Source of the DNA: Thalassotalea_H castellviae
Lineage (GTDB): Bacteria; Pseudomonadota; Gammaproteobacteria; Enterobacterales; Alteromonadaceae
Length of the DNA: 64,000 nt
Direction: 5' to 3'
NCBI RefSeq assembly: GCF_031846185.1
Contig: NZ_JAVRIF010000003.1
Coordinates: 485,528 to 549,527 of the forward strand
The first letter of the stretch is position 1; the number at the start of each line of letters is the position of its first letter. Position numbers and translations under genes: made by a program. The notes under the pieces are model-generated. The model did no database searches. It was not told the DNA's origin and saw only the letters and a program-made list of their open reading frames with translations. Shown in pieces: positions 27,311-36,995 of this stretch.

Positions 27311-29152
27311 ATGAATAAAGTGATTGTGCGACGTGAAAAGGTAGATGATAGCTTTTTGCCAGCATCGCTACATCCAGTTATTAAACAAATATATGCCTCG
27401 CGTGGTGTGCAATCGTCGAATGAATTAACCCTTAAAGCTAACCAGTTAATTTCTGTTGAGCAATTAGCTGGTATCCATGATGCTTGCACAATACTTTATC
27501 AAGCGATGGTTGCGAATCAAACGATTGTTATTGTTGGTGATTTTGATGCTGATGGCGCAACAAGTACTGCTTTAATGATGACAGCGTTATCGATGTTTGG
27601 ATATACAAATCATCAATTTTTAGTGCCAAATCGTTTTGAATATGGATATGGCTTAACGCCAGAAATCGTCAATATTGCATATCAACAAGGTGCTGAACTA
27701 TTAATTACTGTGGATAGTGGTATTAGTTGCATTGCTGGCGTTGAAAAGGCTAAATCATTAGGTTTAAAAGTCATTGTGACTGATCATCATTTACAAGGTA
27801 AGTCGTTACCTCCAGCTGATGCTATTATTAATCCTAATCAACACCAATGCAGCTTTCCCAGTAAAGCGCTAGCAGGTGTTGGAGTGGCGTTTTATTTTAT
27901 GTTAGCGATGAGAAAATATTTACGCGAACAAAACTGGTTTTTTTCCCACGAAAATAACGCTCAGCCAGAGTCATCTCAAGATGCTGATTTATCTGAAAAT
28001 CAATCACTACAAAATGATGTGAACAATCATGATAGTAGCAACCAATTCAATACGTCTAAGCCTAAAATTACTGAGCCAAACATTGCACAACTATTAGATC
28101 TTGTCGCTTTAGGTACCGTGGCTGATGTGGTTTCGCTAGACGCAAATAATCGAATTTTAGTGGAGCAAGGCTTAAAACGAATAAGAGCAGGGCACACTCG
28201 CCCTGGTATTCAAGCGTTAATTGAAATAGCAGGAAAGAATCAACAACGGTTAATGGCCAGTGACTTTGGTTTTGCGCTAGGTCCACGTATTAATGCCGCA
28301 GGGCGTTTAGATGATATGGCTTATGGAATTAACTGTTTATTAGCTGCTGATTTGATGTCGGCAAGAGTGATGGCGGCAGAGTTGGATAGTTTAAATAAAT
28401 CACGTCGTGAAATTGAGCAAGGCATGCAATATGAAGCCGAAACTATCATGAAGCAACTTAACTTTACCGAAGAAAATTTACCATATGCTATCTCTTTGTT
28501 TAATGAGCAATGGCATCAAGGTGTCATTGGTATAGTCGCAGGAAGATTAAAGGAAAAGTTTCATCGCCCAAGTATTGTATTTGCCCAAAGTGACAATGGT
28601 CTAGAACTTAAAGGTTCGGCAAGGTCAATTCCGGGTCTGCATATAAGAGATTTATTAGAACATATCGATAGCCAACATCCAGGGCTTATTGCTAAATTTG
28701 GTGGTCATGCCATGGCTGCTGGATTGACCATTTTAAAAGAAAATTTTGCACTTTTTCAGCAACACTTTCATGATTATGCCAAACAATGGTTAGATCATGA
28801 TTTACTTGAAGGAAAAGTTTATTCAGATGGTTCATTATCATTAACTGAAATGACGCTAGATTTTGCAGAAAAAATTAGACACGCGGGACCATGGGGGCAA
28901 AATTTCCTTGAACCGGTATTTGACGATGAATTCACATTGATACAACAAAGAATCGTTGGTGAAAAGCATCTTAAAATGGTGGTGGAAAAACAAGGACAAG
29001 TCTTTGATGCTATTGCTTTTAATATTAACGTAAAACAATGGCCTAATCATAATGCAAGCCGAGTATATTTATGTTATCGACTCGATATTAATGAATTTCG
29101 AGGCAAGCAATCGTTACAATTAATGGTTGAGTATTTAACACTTTCCGCATAA
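27311..29152 (+). CDS. recJ: single-strand DNA 5'-3' exonuclease RecJ
   Basis: The 613-residue protein has DHH-family motifs: IVGDFDADGATSTAL, TVDSGIS, VTDHHLQG, the later GTVADVV, RINAAGRLDDM, and DHHA1-type GGHAMAAGLT. It degrades single-stranded DNA in recombination and mismatch repair using Mn or Mg. It is longer than the E. coli protein because of a low-complexity Asn/Ser/Gln/Asp-rich insertion at about 214-252, between the DHH domain and the conserved LLDLVALGTVADVV. The order dsbC-recJ-prfB-lysS is that of E. coli. Confidence 0.96.
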   Translation: MNKVIVRREKVDDSFLPASLHPVIKQIYASRGVQSSNELTLKANQLISVEQLAGIHDACTILYQAMVANQTIVIVGDFDADGATSTALMMTALSMFGYTNHQFLVPNRFEYGYGLTPEIVNIAYQQGAELLITVDSGISCIAGVEKAKSLGLKVIVTDHHLQGKSLPPADAIINPNQHQCSFPSKALAGVGVAFYFMLAMRKYLREQNWFFSHENNAQPESSQDADLSENQSLQNDVNNHDSSNQFNTSKPKITEPNIAQLLDLVALGTVADVVSLDANNRILVEQGLKRIRAGHTRPGIQALIEIAGKNQQRLMASDFGFALGPRINAAGRLDDMAYGINCLLAADLMSARVMAAELDSLNKSRREIEQGMQYEAETIMKQLNFTEENLPYAISLFNEQWHQGVIGIVAGRLKEKFHRPSIVFAQSDNGLELKGSARSIPGLHIRDLLEHIDSQHPGLIAKFGGHAMAAGLTILKENFALFQQHFHDYAKQWLDHDLLEGKVYSDGSLSLTEMTLDFAEKIRHAGPWGQNFLEPVFDDEFTLIQQRIVGEKHLKMVVEKQGQVFDAIAFNINVKQWPNHNASRVYLCYRLDINEFRGKQSLQLMVEYLTLSA

Positions 29153-29300
29153 GTATCTTTGCTTTCCCTTCGAGAAAAATACTTCCTGATAAATTGCGAC
29201 ACGCAAGCGTTTATTTACCCGTGTAATTAAGCTACAATGCGCGACTATTTTACTATTCAAATTGGCCAATGTTTTTGGCGGTGTAAAAAGAAAATTAAGC

Positions 29301-30399
29301 ATGCTTGAAGTAAACCCTGTTTTAAATAAAATTAAAGAAATTCGTGAGCGTACAGATATGCTTAGGGGGTACCTTTGACTACGATCAGAAATCTGAGCGT
29401 TTAGTTGAAGTTGTTCGCGAATTAGAAGCCCCTGAAATTTGGAATGAACCTGAGCGAGCTCAAGCATTAGGCAGAGAACGTGCTGGTTTAGAAGCAGTTG
29501 TGGAAACTATCGACCAAATGGACTCAGGTTGTGAAGATATTGAGGGGCTTGTAGAGCTCGCCGTTGAAGAAAACGATGAAGAAACCTTTGAAGACGCACA
29601 AGCAGAAATTCAAACGTTAGAAGCAAGTTTAGAGAAATTAGAATTTCGTCGAATGTTTTCTGGCGAACAAGACGCTAATAATTGTTATTTAGATATTCAG
29701 TCAGGTTCGGGTGGCACTGAAGCGCAAGATTGGGCCGAAATGCTAATGCGGATGTATCTTCGTTGGGGAGAAGCGCACGGCTTTAAAACTGAAGCCATTG
29801 AAGTGACAGATGGTGATGTAGCGGGGATCAAAGGTTGTACTATTAAGTATACCGGTGAATATGCATTTGGTTGGTTAAGAACGGAAACTGGCGTTCATCG
29901 ACTCGTTCGTAAATCACCATTTGATTCAAGTGGTCGTCGTCATACATCTTTTGCCTCAGCGTTTATTTATCCGGAAATTGATGACAATATCGAAATAGAC
30001 ATTAATCCTGCTGATTTGCGTGTCGATACGTTTAGAGCATCTGGTGCGGGTGGTCAACACGTTAATAAAACAGATTCTGCTATTCGTTTAACCCATATTC
30101 CCACCGGAGCGGTTGTTGCTTGTCAGGCGGATCGTTCACAACATAAAAACCGTGCTACAGCGATGAAGCTATTAAAAGCTAAGTTGTATGAAATGGAAAT
30201 GCAGAAACAAAATGAAGGCAAGCAAGAATTAGAAGATGGTAAATCGGATATCGGTTGGGGCAGTCAAATACGTTCATATGTATTAGACGACAGTCGAATC
30301 AAAGATCTACGTACTGGGGTTGAAAACCGTAATACGCAAGCCGTATTAGATGGCGACCTCGATAAATTTTTAGAAGCGAGTTTAAAGTCTGGCTTATAG
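29301..30399 (+). CDS. prfB: peptide chain release factor 2, with programmed +1 frameshift
   Basis: The ATG at 29301 opens a 25-codon frame that ends at TGA 29376-29378 inside CTTAGGGGGTACCTTTGAC, the classic RF2 frameshift site (E. coli has TAT where this has TAC). An internal Shine-Dalgarno AGGGGG lies just before CTT-TGA. A +1 slip continues at GAC 29377 to the stop at 30397-30399 and gives 365 residues, the E. coli length. GGQ is in SGAGGQHVNKTDSA. RF2 reads UGA and UAA, so low RF2 leads to more frameshifting and more RF2. A reading from 29344 without the frameshift lacks the true start. Confidence 0.97.
29361..29379 (+). promoter_or_regulatory. programmed +1 ribosomal frameshift site of prfB
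   Basis: CTTAGGGGGTACCTTTGAC contains the stimulatory internal Shine-Dalgarno AGGGGG, the slippery CTT and the in-frame TGA (29376-29378) followed by C, the weakest stop context. It is the autoregulatory device of release factor 2. Confidence 0.95.
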
Positions 30400-30516
30400 A
30401 AATTTTTACCCGTATATTTATATGCGGAGTTAAATTCCTATAAAATAACATAACTCAACAATAGTAAGTACTAACCTTATCAAAAATAAGTTTTGATATT
30501 TTAACCGAGAAAGAAA

Positions 30517-32061
30517 ATGACTGACCAAGCAAACCAAGACGAAAATAAATTGATTGCCGAACGTCGTGGCAAATTAGCGCAAATTCGAGAAAACTGTCCG
30601 GCTAATGGCCACCCAAACAAGTTTGATCGAAAACACTATGCAGCTGATTTACAAGCTGCACACGGTGAAAAAGATAAAGAAACGCTTGAAGCTGAAACTG
30701 CAGAGTACAGCATTGCTGGTCGTATTATGGCAAAACGTGGTCCTTTCTTGGTCTTACAGGATATGACAGGTCGTATTCAGGCGTATGCTCATAAAACGGT
30801 ACAAAAAGAAATTAAAGCGAAATGGGGCACGCTAGATATCGGTGATATCATTGGTGTAACGGGCACTATGCATAAATCAGGTAAAGGTGATTTATACGTC
30901 AATATGGACAAATACGAGTTATTAACAAAATCACTTCGTCCATTGCCAGAAAAATTCCATGGGCTATCTGACGTTGAAACAAAATATCGTCAACGCTATG
31001 TTGATTTAATTATCAATGAAGATACACGAAACACCTTTAAAGTTCGTTCAAAAATTGTCGATGGTATTCGTAAGTTTTTAACTGAACGTGACTTTATGGA
31101 AGTTGAAACGCCAATGTTACAAACTATACCTGGCGGTGCAACGGCGAAACCATTTGAAACTTTTCATAATGCATTAGATATACAAATGTATATGCGTATT
31201 GCCCCTGAGCTTTACTTAAAGCGTTTGGTGGTAGGTGGTTTTGAAAAAGTATTCGAAATTAACCGTAACTTCCGAAATGAAGGATTATCAACGCGTCATA
31301 ACCCAGAATTTACTATGATTGAGTTCTACCAAGCGTATGCTGATTATAAAGATCTCATGAATTTAACTGAAGATATGCTGCGCACTTTGGCGGAAGATGT
31401 GATGGGTACGTCAGTGATCCGTAATACCGTGAAGAATGCTGAGGGTGAAATCACTGAAGAGAAATTTTATGATTTCGGTCAACCATTTGCTCGTCTTTCA
31501 ATGGTGGATGCCATTTTGAAATATGGTCAAGATCTTGATGAAAATGTTTTACGTAACCCTGAAGAAAACTTTGATGCATTAAAAGCGATGGCTAAAGCTG
31601 TTGGTGTGAAAGAAACTGATGCAGCTAAAGTGTGGGGGCCAGGTAAATATATTTGTGAAATATTTGAAGAAGTAGCTGAGCATCTTTTAGATCAACCTAC
31701 CTTTATTACCGAATACCCTTGGGAAGTTTCACCATTAGCTCGTCGTAATGATGAAAACCCATTTATTACTGACCGTTTTGAGTTTTTCGTTGGCGGTCGT
31801 GAATTAGCTAATGGTTTTTCAGAGTTAAATGATGCCGAAGATCAAGCGGCTCGCTTCCAAAACCAAGTGGAAGGTAAAGACGCTGGTGATGATGAAGCAA
31901 TGCACTTCGATGGCGATTACATTCAAGCATTAGAATATGGCTTACCACCTACAGCAGGTGAAGGTATTGGTATTGATCGCTTAGTGATGTTATTTACGGA
32001 TTCACCAACCATTAAAGATGTTATTTTATTCCCGCATATGAAACCTTTAGCTGACAAGTAG
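30517..32061 (+). CDS. lysS: lysyl-tRNA synthetase, class II
   Basis: The 514-residue protein has an N-terminal OB-fold anticodon-binding domain (about 60-160) and the class II catalytic core with motif 1 (FMEVETPMLQ), motif 2 (FRNEGLSTRHNPEFTMIE) and motif 3 (GIGIDRLVMLF). It charges tRNA-Lys in the cytoplasm. GAGAAAGA precedes ATG 30517, 117 bases after prfB. A strong terminator follows. Confidence 0.97.
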   Translation: MTDQANQDENKLIAERRGKLAQIRENCPANGHPNKFDRKHYAADLQAAHGEKDKETLEAETAEYSIAGRIMAKRGPFLVLQDMTGRIQAYAHKTVQKEIKAKWGTLDIGDIIGVTGTMHKSGKGDLYVNMDKYELLTKSLRPLPEKFHGLSDVETKYRQRYVDLIINEDTRNTFKVRSKIVDGIRKFLTERDFMEVETPMLQTIPGGATAKPFETFHNALDIQMYMRIAPELYLKRLVVGGFEKVFEINRNFRNEGLSTRHNPEFTMIEFYQAYADYKDLMNLTEDMLRTLAEDVMGTSVIRNTVKNAEGEITEEKFYDFGQPFARLSMVDAILKYGQDLDENVLRNPEENFDALKAMAKAVGVKETDAAKVWGPGKYICEIFEEVAEHLLDQPTFITEYPWEVSPLARRNDENPFITDRFEFFVGGRELANGFSELNDAEDQAARFQNQVEGKDAGDDEAMHFDGDYIQALEYGLPPTAGEGIGIDRLVMLFTDSPTIKDVILFPHMKPLADK

Positions 32062-32137
32062 TCAGTGATTTCTAATCACGTACAAGTTGATTAGCGATTA
32101 AAAACCGGATTGTGCGATCAGAGAAAGCTTAAATAAC

Positions 32138-32171
32138 GCCCGTAATCAATAAAAAGATTACGGGCTTTTTT
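32138..32171 (+). terminator. rho-independent terminator of lysS
   Basis: GCCCGTAATC (32138-32147), an 8-base loop, GATTACGGGC (32156-32165) and a run of six T give a strong terminator 77 bases after the lysS stop. Confidence 0.9.
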
Positions 32172-32185
32172 ATTGGGGGTTTATA

Positions 32186-32929
32186 CTAAATAACACTCAA
32201 TTTCCTTATTAATTGAGCTGCTTGTTCAGCCCATAACTTATAAGAAGCTTGTGATGGATGAAATTTATCATCTGCTAAATAATGCTCTGAAAAAGGAATG
32301 TCTGGCTGCAATAAATGGCAAGTTGGTTTGGTCTGTATTATTTCTGCCATTAGTTGGTTTAACTGTTTTGCTCGAGTCCCTAAAATCCATCTTAAAGGTT
32401 GAGGCAGAGCGGTAAATAAATGCATAGGCGGAATAGCTGTAAAGATAATGTTGTGCGTATGAAACTGATTTTCTAATAAATCCACTAACGTTACTAAGTT
32501 TTTCTGCCATTGTTTCCTACGAGTTAAATTTGTTACATCATTAACCCCAATCGCCACAATAACGTGATCAATATGAGTAAATGGCTGTGGTTGCTGTTGC
32601 AGTTGCTTAATGAGTTCGGTACAAGTAAAGCCAGTTTTCGCCATTAATTGCCATTCAACACTAAACTGGTCCGCTAGGCTCGCAATTAAGAATCCGGTTA
32701 ATGCTTTATCTTGATGATCAACGCCCACTCCTGCTGCCGATGAATCGCCAATAATAAGTACTTTTAACGTGTCACCCTCAGTGGGTAGAATTTTACCAGA
32801 CCTACCTTTTCGTGCGCCGTTTGGCTCTGGTAATTTAACGGTGGATTTGCGAGTCCATCTTCCTTGAATTAACAAAAGAAATATCGCGATAATCGTTAAA
32901 GCGAAAATGATGAATAAAATTGTAATCAT
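32186..32929 (-). CDS. membrane-anchored SGNH/GDSL hydrolase
   Basis: The 247-residue protein has an N-terminal membrane helix (about 2-22) then a GDSL fold: the nucleophile Ser in IIGDSSAAGVG, the Asn of VAIGVNDVTN, and the catalytic Asp-x-x-His in DDKFHPSQASY. Such enzymes are esterases or lipases and can act on lipids or sugar esters. The likely place is the periplasmic face of the inner membrane. It is convergent with lysS and 50 bases downstream of the DUF3667 gene, perhaps cotranscribed. Confidence 0.85.
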   Translation of the reverse strand: MITILFIIFALTIIAIFLLLIQGRWTRKSTVKLPEPNGARKGRSGKILPTEGDTLKVLIIGDSSAAGVGVDHQDKALTGFLIASLADQFSVEWQLMAKTGFTCTELIKQLQQQPQPFTHIDHVIVAIGVNDVTNLTRRKQWQKNLVTLVDLLENQFHTHNIIFTAIPPMHLFTALPQPLRWILGTRAKQLNQLMAEIIQTKPTCHLLQPDIPFSEHYLADDKFHPSQASYKLWAEQAAQLIRKLSVI

Positions 32930-32979
32930 AAGGTTTCTTGGATACTAGCGTAATTCAAATTTGCGTGAAATACTCAACA

Positions 32980-34212
32980 TTAAGTGCTTGCGAGTCCCCA
33001 AATGAAAGCAACAGTGGCTGTTATGGCAATCATAACCATATACGTTATCCCAATGAATGCATATTTTATGGTGGTGAAAAAATAGCCTTGTTTATAAACG
33101 CGTTTTTGCATAATAAATAGATAAATTGGGATCCAGATAACGATAGCAATTTCTAAAAATTCGGTAATATGGGTGATGAGCGGAAGATAAGCTGCATAAA
33201 ACTTAGCGAAACCGATAAGTTCTACCATTAAAATGGATAAGAAAATAAAACTATGACTATGTAATGCAACGGTTAAGTGTTCTAAATAAAGGCGTTTAGA
33301 AAAAATAAACATGATTTTTAATAGGCCGGCAAATAACGGTAATAAAATAAAAAGCAGTTGTGGTAGCTTTTCAATCGCTTCTTTAATTAAAGGTGTTGGA
33401 TCTTCGTTAAAGGCTTTTTCTGCTTTTTTCGAAAGTAGCTGAGCGAAATCGTTAACTTTTTTATTATGCTCAGGGGTTAAAAAATCAAAAGACAAACTAC
33501 CATCTTCATTGTTTCCAAAGGTTAATTTATCGGATGATAAGTTGTTTTTTTCGCCACTTTTAAAAAGCGTAATGTTTTCAATTAAGTTATCAAGATTCTT
33601 TTGTTTTTCGGGTGAAAAATTATCTTTTTCGCGTAACTTTTCAAATTCTAATTGGACTAATTTATCCGTGAGTCCTTTAATAGCAAGACTTTTTTGTTTG
33701 GTTAAATCCTCTTTATATTGAGAGAATTTTTTAATTTCATCGGTAATTAACGATTGATTATCGGGTGTTGCAGTTGCTTTTTTCGTTTGTAATTTACTGA
33801 GATGCTGTTCTACTTTTACCGTTGAAGAAACGGAATCTCCTACATTAAACGCCCCTAGGCTTTCATCGACGGCAAAAAATTTCAAAGTAAGAAAAAAAAC
33901 AATACTAATAAAAAGATACAGTCTTAACGGCGGTACGTAATGCACTCGTCGGCCAGCGATATATTCGTTAGTAAGAAAAGCGGGCCTGAATAATAAAGGG
34001 ATTAAGGTGCGATTTACGCGGGAGTCAAAGCTGAATATATCGTCAAGCAAGTGTAAAACAACACTCCAAAAATATCGTAATGTTGACTCAACCGATTGAC
34101 CGCATTGAGAACAATACATACCTTGAACGGGGGCGTGACAATTTTCACAGGTTTTAACATTCTCTTGTGCTAATGTTTGATTGTCTTGCTTTGTTATTGA
34201 TTTATCAGACAT
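32980..34212 (-). CDS. DUF3667-type membrane protein with zinc ribbon
   Basis: The 410-residue protein has an N-terminal zinc ribbon with Cys22, Cys25, Cys34 and Cys37 (CENCHAPVQGMYCSQCGQ). The DUF3667 signature follows (SRVNRTLIPLLFRPAFLTNEYIAGRRVHYVPPLRLYLFISIVFF), including the first helix. A long charged, largely helical central part covers about 120-270, and further membrane helices lie at about 285-305 and 320-405. The function is unknown. The large charged segment between the first and second helices is unusual in size and may extend into the periplasm or cytoplasm. Confidence 0.75.
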   Translation of the reverse strand: MSDKSITKQDNQTLAQENVKTCENCHAPVQGMYCSQCGQSVESTLRYFWSVVLHLLDDIFSFDSRVNRTLIPLLFRPAFLTNEYIAGRRVHYVPPLRLYLFISIVFFLTLKFFAVDESLGAFNVGDSVSSTVKVEQHLSKLQTKKATATPDNQSLITDEIKKFSQYKEDLTKQKSLAIKGLTDKLVQLEFEKLREKDNFSPEKQKNLDNLIENITLFKSGEKNNLSSDKLTFGNNEDGSLSFDFLTPEHNKKVNDFAQLLSKKAEKAFNEDPTPLIKEAIEKLPQLLFILLPLFAGLLKIMFIFSKRLYLEHLTVALHSHSFIFLSILMVELIGFAKFYAAYLPLITHITEFLEIAIVIWIPIYLFIMQKRVYKQGYFFTTIKYAFIGITYMVMIAITATVAFIWGLAST

Positions 34213-34401
34213 ATTGTGAATTTTAATGGTTGTTTCATTTAGATAATAGCATGAGATTTTATCAAAATAATTGTAATCTTGATGAAAGCGGAAAATTAAT
34301 TACCTTTTTTTACAAAAATAATCGTAACTTACGTGCTGAACTGGCAATGTTCTGTTAGATTTAATGGTAAAGAAGAAAAAGCCAATCGTAGGAGAATTAA
34401 A

Positions 34402-34941
34402 ATGGCATTTGAAGTTACTTTTGAATTAAAAGAATCAGATCTAGAGCACTTTCGTGATGTGATGAGAAAAGCACAATCAGGCGCGGAAAGTCTAAGTGAA
34501 GCAAGTATTTTAACTAATGCAAAAAGCTTAAGTCAGGATATTAATGTTGAACTTCCGCCTTTTGTTACTGAGCGTATTAAGAAGTTAGAAACACTTGTCG
34601 CCATGATTGAAGATGCTGAGTGGGAAATTCCTGCCGAAGAGCGTAAAGACGTGTTAAGTGCCTTGGCTTATTTTAGTGATCCTGAAGATTTAGTCCCTGA
34701 TCATATTCCTGTTTTAGGCTTTTTAGATGATGCTATTATGATTGAGTTAGTCGCTGAAGAGTTAAAAGACGATATTGAAGCATTTGAAGAATTCTGTGCT
34801 TATCGTGCTCGTGAAGAAGGTCGCACTGGTGATGCCACTATTACTCGTGATGAGTGGTTAGGAGCTAAGCGTCGAGAATTACATAGTCGAATGAGAAATC
34901 GTCGTAATACACGTCGTAGTGGTCGTCGTTCAATGTTCTAA
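34402..34941 (+). CDS. YkvA-like (DUF1232-type) small protein
   Basis: The product has 179 residues from ATG 34402, which has TAGGAG upstream; an in-frame GTG at 34333 adds a basic leader without such a site. The middle segment IPAEERKDVLSALAYFSDPEDLVPDHIPVLGFLDDAIMIEL is the DUF1232/YkvA signature (PxDLIPDxIPVxGxLDD). The C-terminus is very basic (RRELHSRMRNRRNTRRSGRR), so it may bind nucleic acid or membranes; this is inference. A strong terminator follows. Confidence 0.8.
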   Translation: MAFEVTFELKESDLEHFRDVMRKAQSGAESLSEASILTNAKSLSQDINVELPPFVTERIKKLETLVAMIEDAEWEIPAEERKDVLSALAYFSDPEDLVPDHIPVLGFLDDAIMIELVAEELKDDIEAFEEFCAYRAREEGRTGDATITRDEWLGAKRRELHSRMRNRRNTRRSGRRSMF

Positions 34942-34969
34942 ATTAACGATTTTAGTTACATGATTTATT

Positions 34970-35002
34970 AAAAAATCTTCACTTAATGTGAAGATTTTTT
35001 TT
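34970..35002 (+). terminator. rho-independent terminator of the YkvA-like gene
   Basis: AAAAAATCTTCAC (34970-34982) pairs with GTGAAGATTTTTT (34988-35000) around a 5-base loop, with a run of eight T. It lies 29 bases after the stop. Confidence 0.85.
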
Positions 35003-35067
35003 GTCATCTTTGATGTTTAGTTTTGTTGGTATTTTCTGGAAAGCTAATCATTAACTATAGGTTTAAG

Positions 35068-35238
35068 TTAATGGGTCACAAAAAGCATTAAAGTGAAAAA
35101 GCCAATAATAATCGCATTAAATGAAAAAATATAAATAAAGCCACGTAAGCCTTCTTTCATGGTGTAGCCTCTATTATTAAGGTACCACCACCAAACAGCC
35201 GACATTAAAATAGGTAATAAAAATAACAATCTGATCAT
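35068..35238 (-). CDS. small membrane protein, 56 residues
   Basis: The frame ATG 35238 to TAA 35068-35070 encodes MIRLLFLLPILMSAVWWWYL, then a short NNRGYTMKEGLRGFIY, then a second hydrophobic helix (FSFNAIIIGFFTLMLFV) and a final Thr-His. Two membrane helices with a positively charged loop (Arg-Gly, Lys-Glu, Arg) are a coherent small inner-membrane protein. It lies 52 bases downstream of the AmpG-like gene on the same strand, so it probably shares the transcript. No family is recognised; the Trp-Trp-Trp in helix 1 is distinctive. Confidence 0.7.
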   Translation of the reverse strand: MIRLLFLLPILMSAVWWWYLNNRGYTMKEGLRGFIYIFSFNAIIIGFFTLMLFVTH

Positions 35239-35290
35239 CTATAAACACTTTAATTTAATCTGTATATCAATATGATAGAACAATTAACGG

Positions 35291-36886
35291 CTAATTTCCG
35301 TTTTGTTTTTCAATCAAGGCAGTTAACGGTTTTCTAATCGCATATAAAAATAATAAACTTGGTATCACCATCAGTGAGGTTAAGATAAAAAAGAATGCCC
35401 AATTGCCATCTAACCAATCAACAATAATCCCCGAGTATGAGCCGAGCATTACTCGTCCAAACGTGCCTAATGAGGCCATTAGGGCATATTGACTAGCCGT
35501 GAAACTTTTATTACAAAGTACAGATAAAAGCGCAACAAAGGCTACCGACCCCCAAGCAGAAGTAAAACCATCAACAAAAACTGTAAAGGCAAATAATAAT
35601 TTATTAGGACCAACAAATGCCATGACAGAGAAAAGTAAGTTGCTAGAAGACATTGCAATGCCACCAATAAATAACCCTTTTAATATACCGTAGCGGATGG
35701 TGAAAACGCTGCCTATTAATGAAAAAACAATGGTTGTCGCCCAGTTGATCATTTTCGAGTAATAAGCGATATCTTCATTGGAAAAACCTACTTCACGGTA
35801 AAATACAATCGACATACGACCTAAATATGCTTCCCCTAATTTGAATAAAAAGATAAACATTAATATCGATAACGCGAGTTTAGTGCCATTGCGATCGAAA
35901 AATTCTTGAATAGGCGCTACTAGAGTTGTTAGTAACCATGCGGTGACTCGATGAGTTACCGTGATCTGATAATTATTATTTGTGGTATTTTGAATCGTCA
36001 GTTGTTTGTTAAGTCGAGCGAGTTGTTGCAGAAATATAAACAGTAACCCCACGACTAAAAAAGTAACAAAGGTGAATTGATATTCGCTTGCAATAATGCT
36101 TTCAGGCCAAGCAGGGTAGCCAATATTTGCGTAAATAATGCTGATAAATATTAAAGGTAAAATAAACAAGATCAGCAGTGATTTTTTACCATATTGAGGT
36201 AAAACGTTTAAGTAATCGGCTTCAATTTTATCGAGAACTTGCTCACGATTACTTTGAGGTTCGCTAACCACTATAGCTGTGATGATAAGCACTAACATGA
36301 TGGCAGCTAATATCTGAAAGACTTCAGGCCAATGCCAGTTGGGTTGGCTGACTAAAATAAATGGGATACTGCCTAGGCCTGCATACCCTGTCCACCAACC
36401 CGCTGTTGCCATTGCTGAGCCGGCAGCCATAATATTATTATCGTAACCTGATAAAGAATCAATACGATAGGCATCTATCGCAATATCTTGCGTTGCACCG
36501 GCTAGGGCAATAATTAAGCCAAACATAGCCATCAAATTGAGTTGGTTGGTTGCATCTAAATAACTGAGTTGCAGCGCGGCAAAGGCAATGATGAGTTGGG
36601 TTACCATAATCCAGCTACGTCGCATACCAATTTTAGCCGTGATAAAAGGTATTTTGATCCGATCAGCTAAGGGTGACCAGAGAAAATTAATACTGTAAGC
36701 GACAAATATCAGTCCGAATAAGCCAATACTAGAACGACTTAAGCCTTCGTCTTTTAACCAGCCAGTCATCGCAGAGCCGATTAATACCCATGGAAAACCA
36801 CTGGCAACACCAAAACAAAAAATGGTAAGTAGTTGTTTATTTTTAAAGTAATTGAGTGTTTCTTTTATCGTATTTGGCGATGACAT
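35291..36886 (-). CDS. ampG: AmpG-like muropeptide permease (MFS)
   Basis: The 531-residue protein starts with LTIFCFGVASGFPWVLIGSAMTGWLKDEGLS, the AmpG hallmark, followed by LKWSPLADR-like LWSPLADRIKIP. About 14 membrane helices are expected, as in AmpG; a polar loop with Asn/Thr-rich NTTNNN lies near 300. AmpG brings anhydro-muropeptides into the cytoplasm for recycling, which also affects induction of beta-lactamase where AmpC is present. In many gammaproteobacteria it lies beside yajG and a cyclophilin, as here, but a hypothetical gene intervenes. Confidence 0.85.
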   Translation of the reverse strand: MSSPNTIKETLNYFKNKQLLTIFCFGVASGFPWVLIGSAMTGWLKDEGLSRSSIGLFGLIFVAYSINFLWSPLADRIKIPFITAKIGMRRSWIMVTQLIIAFAALQLSYLDATNQLNLMAMFGLIIALAGATQDIAIDAYRIDSLSGYDNNIMAAGSAMATAGWWTGYAGLGSIPFILVSQPNWHWPEVFQILAAIMLVLIITAIVVSEPQSNREQVLDKIEADYLNVLPQYGKKSLLILFILPLIFISIIYANIGYPAWPESIIASEYQFTFVTFLVVGLLFIFLQQLARLNKQLTIQNTTNNNYQITVTHRVTAWLLTTLVAPIQEFFDRNGTKLALSILMFIFLFKLGEAYLGRMSIVFYREVGFSNEDIAYYSKMINWATTIVFSLIGSVFTIRYGILKGLFIGGIAMSSSNLLFSVMAFVGPNKLLFAFTVFVDGFTSAWGSVAFVALLSVLCNKSFTASQYALMASLGTFGRVMLGSYSGIIVDWLDGNWAFFFILTSLMVIPSLLFLYAIRKPLTALIEKQNGN

Positions 36887-36995
36887 GCACAGAATTCATA
36901 ATGCTAGAATTTGCTATGGAGACTATCAGAGTCGACTTAGGTAAAAAAGGATAATTTTAGTCGCTGCGTCAATATTATTAAGTTAAATGGAAAAA

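Noticed and set aside
29344..30399. prfB as a truncated or frameshifted pseudogene
   Set aside because: The frameshift site is the conserved autoregulatory element, and the joined product has the normal 365 residues.
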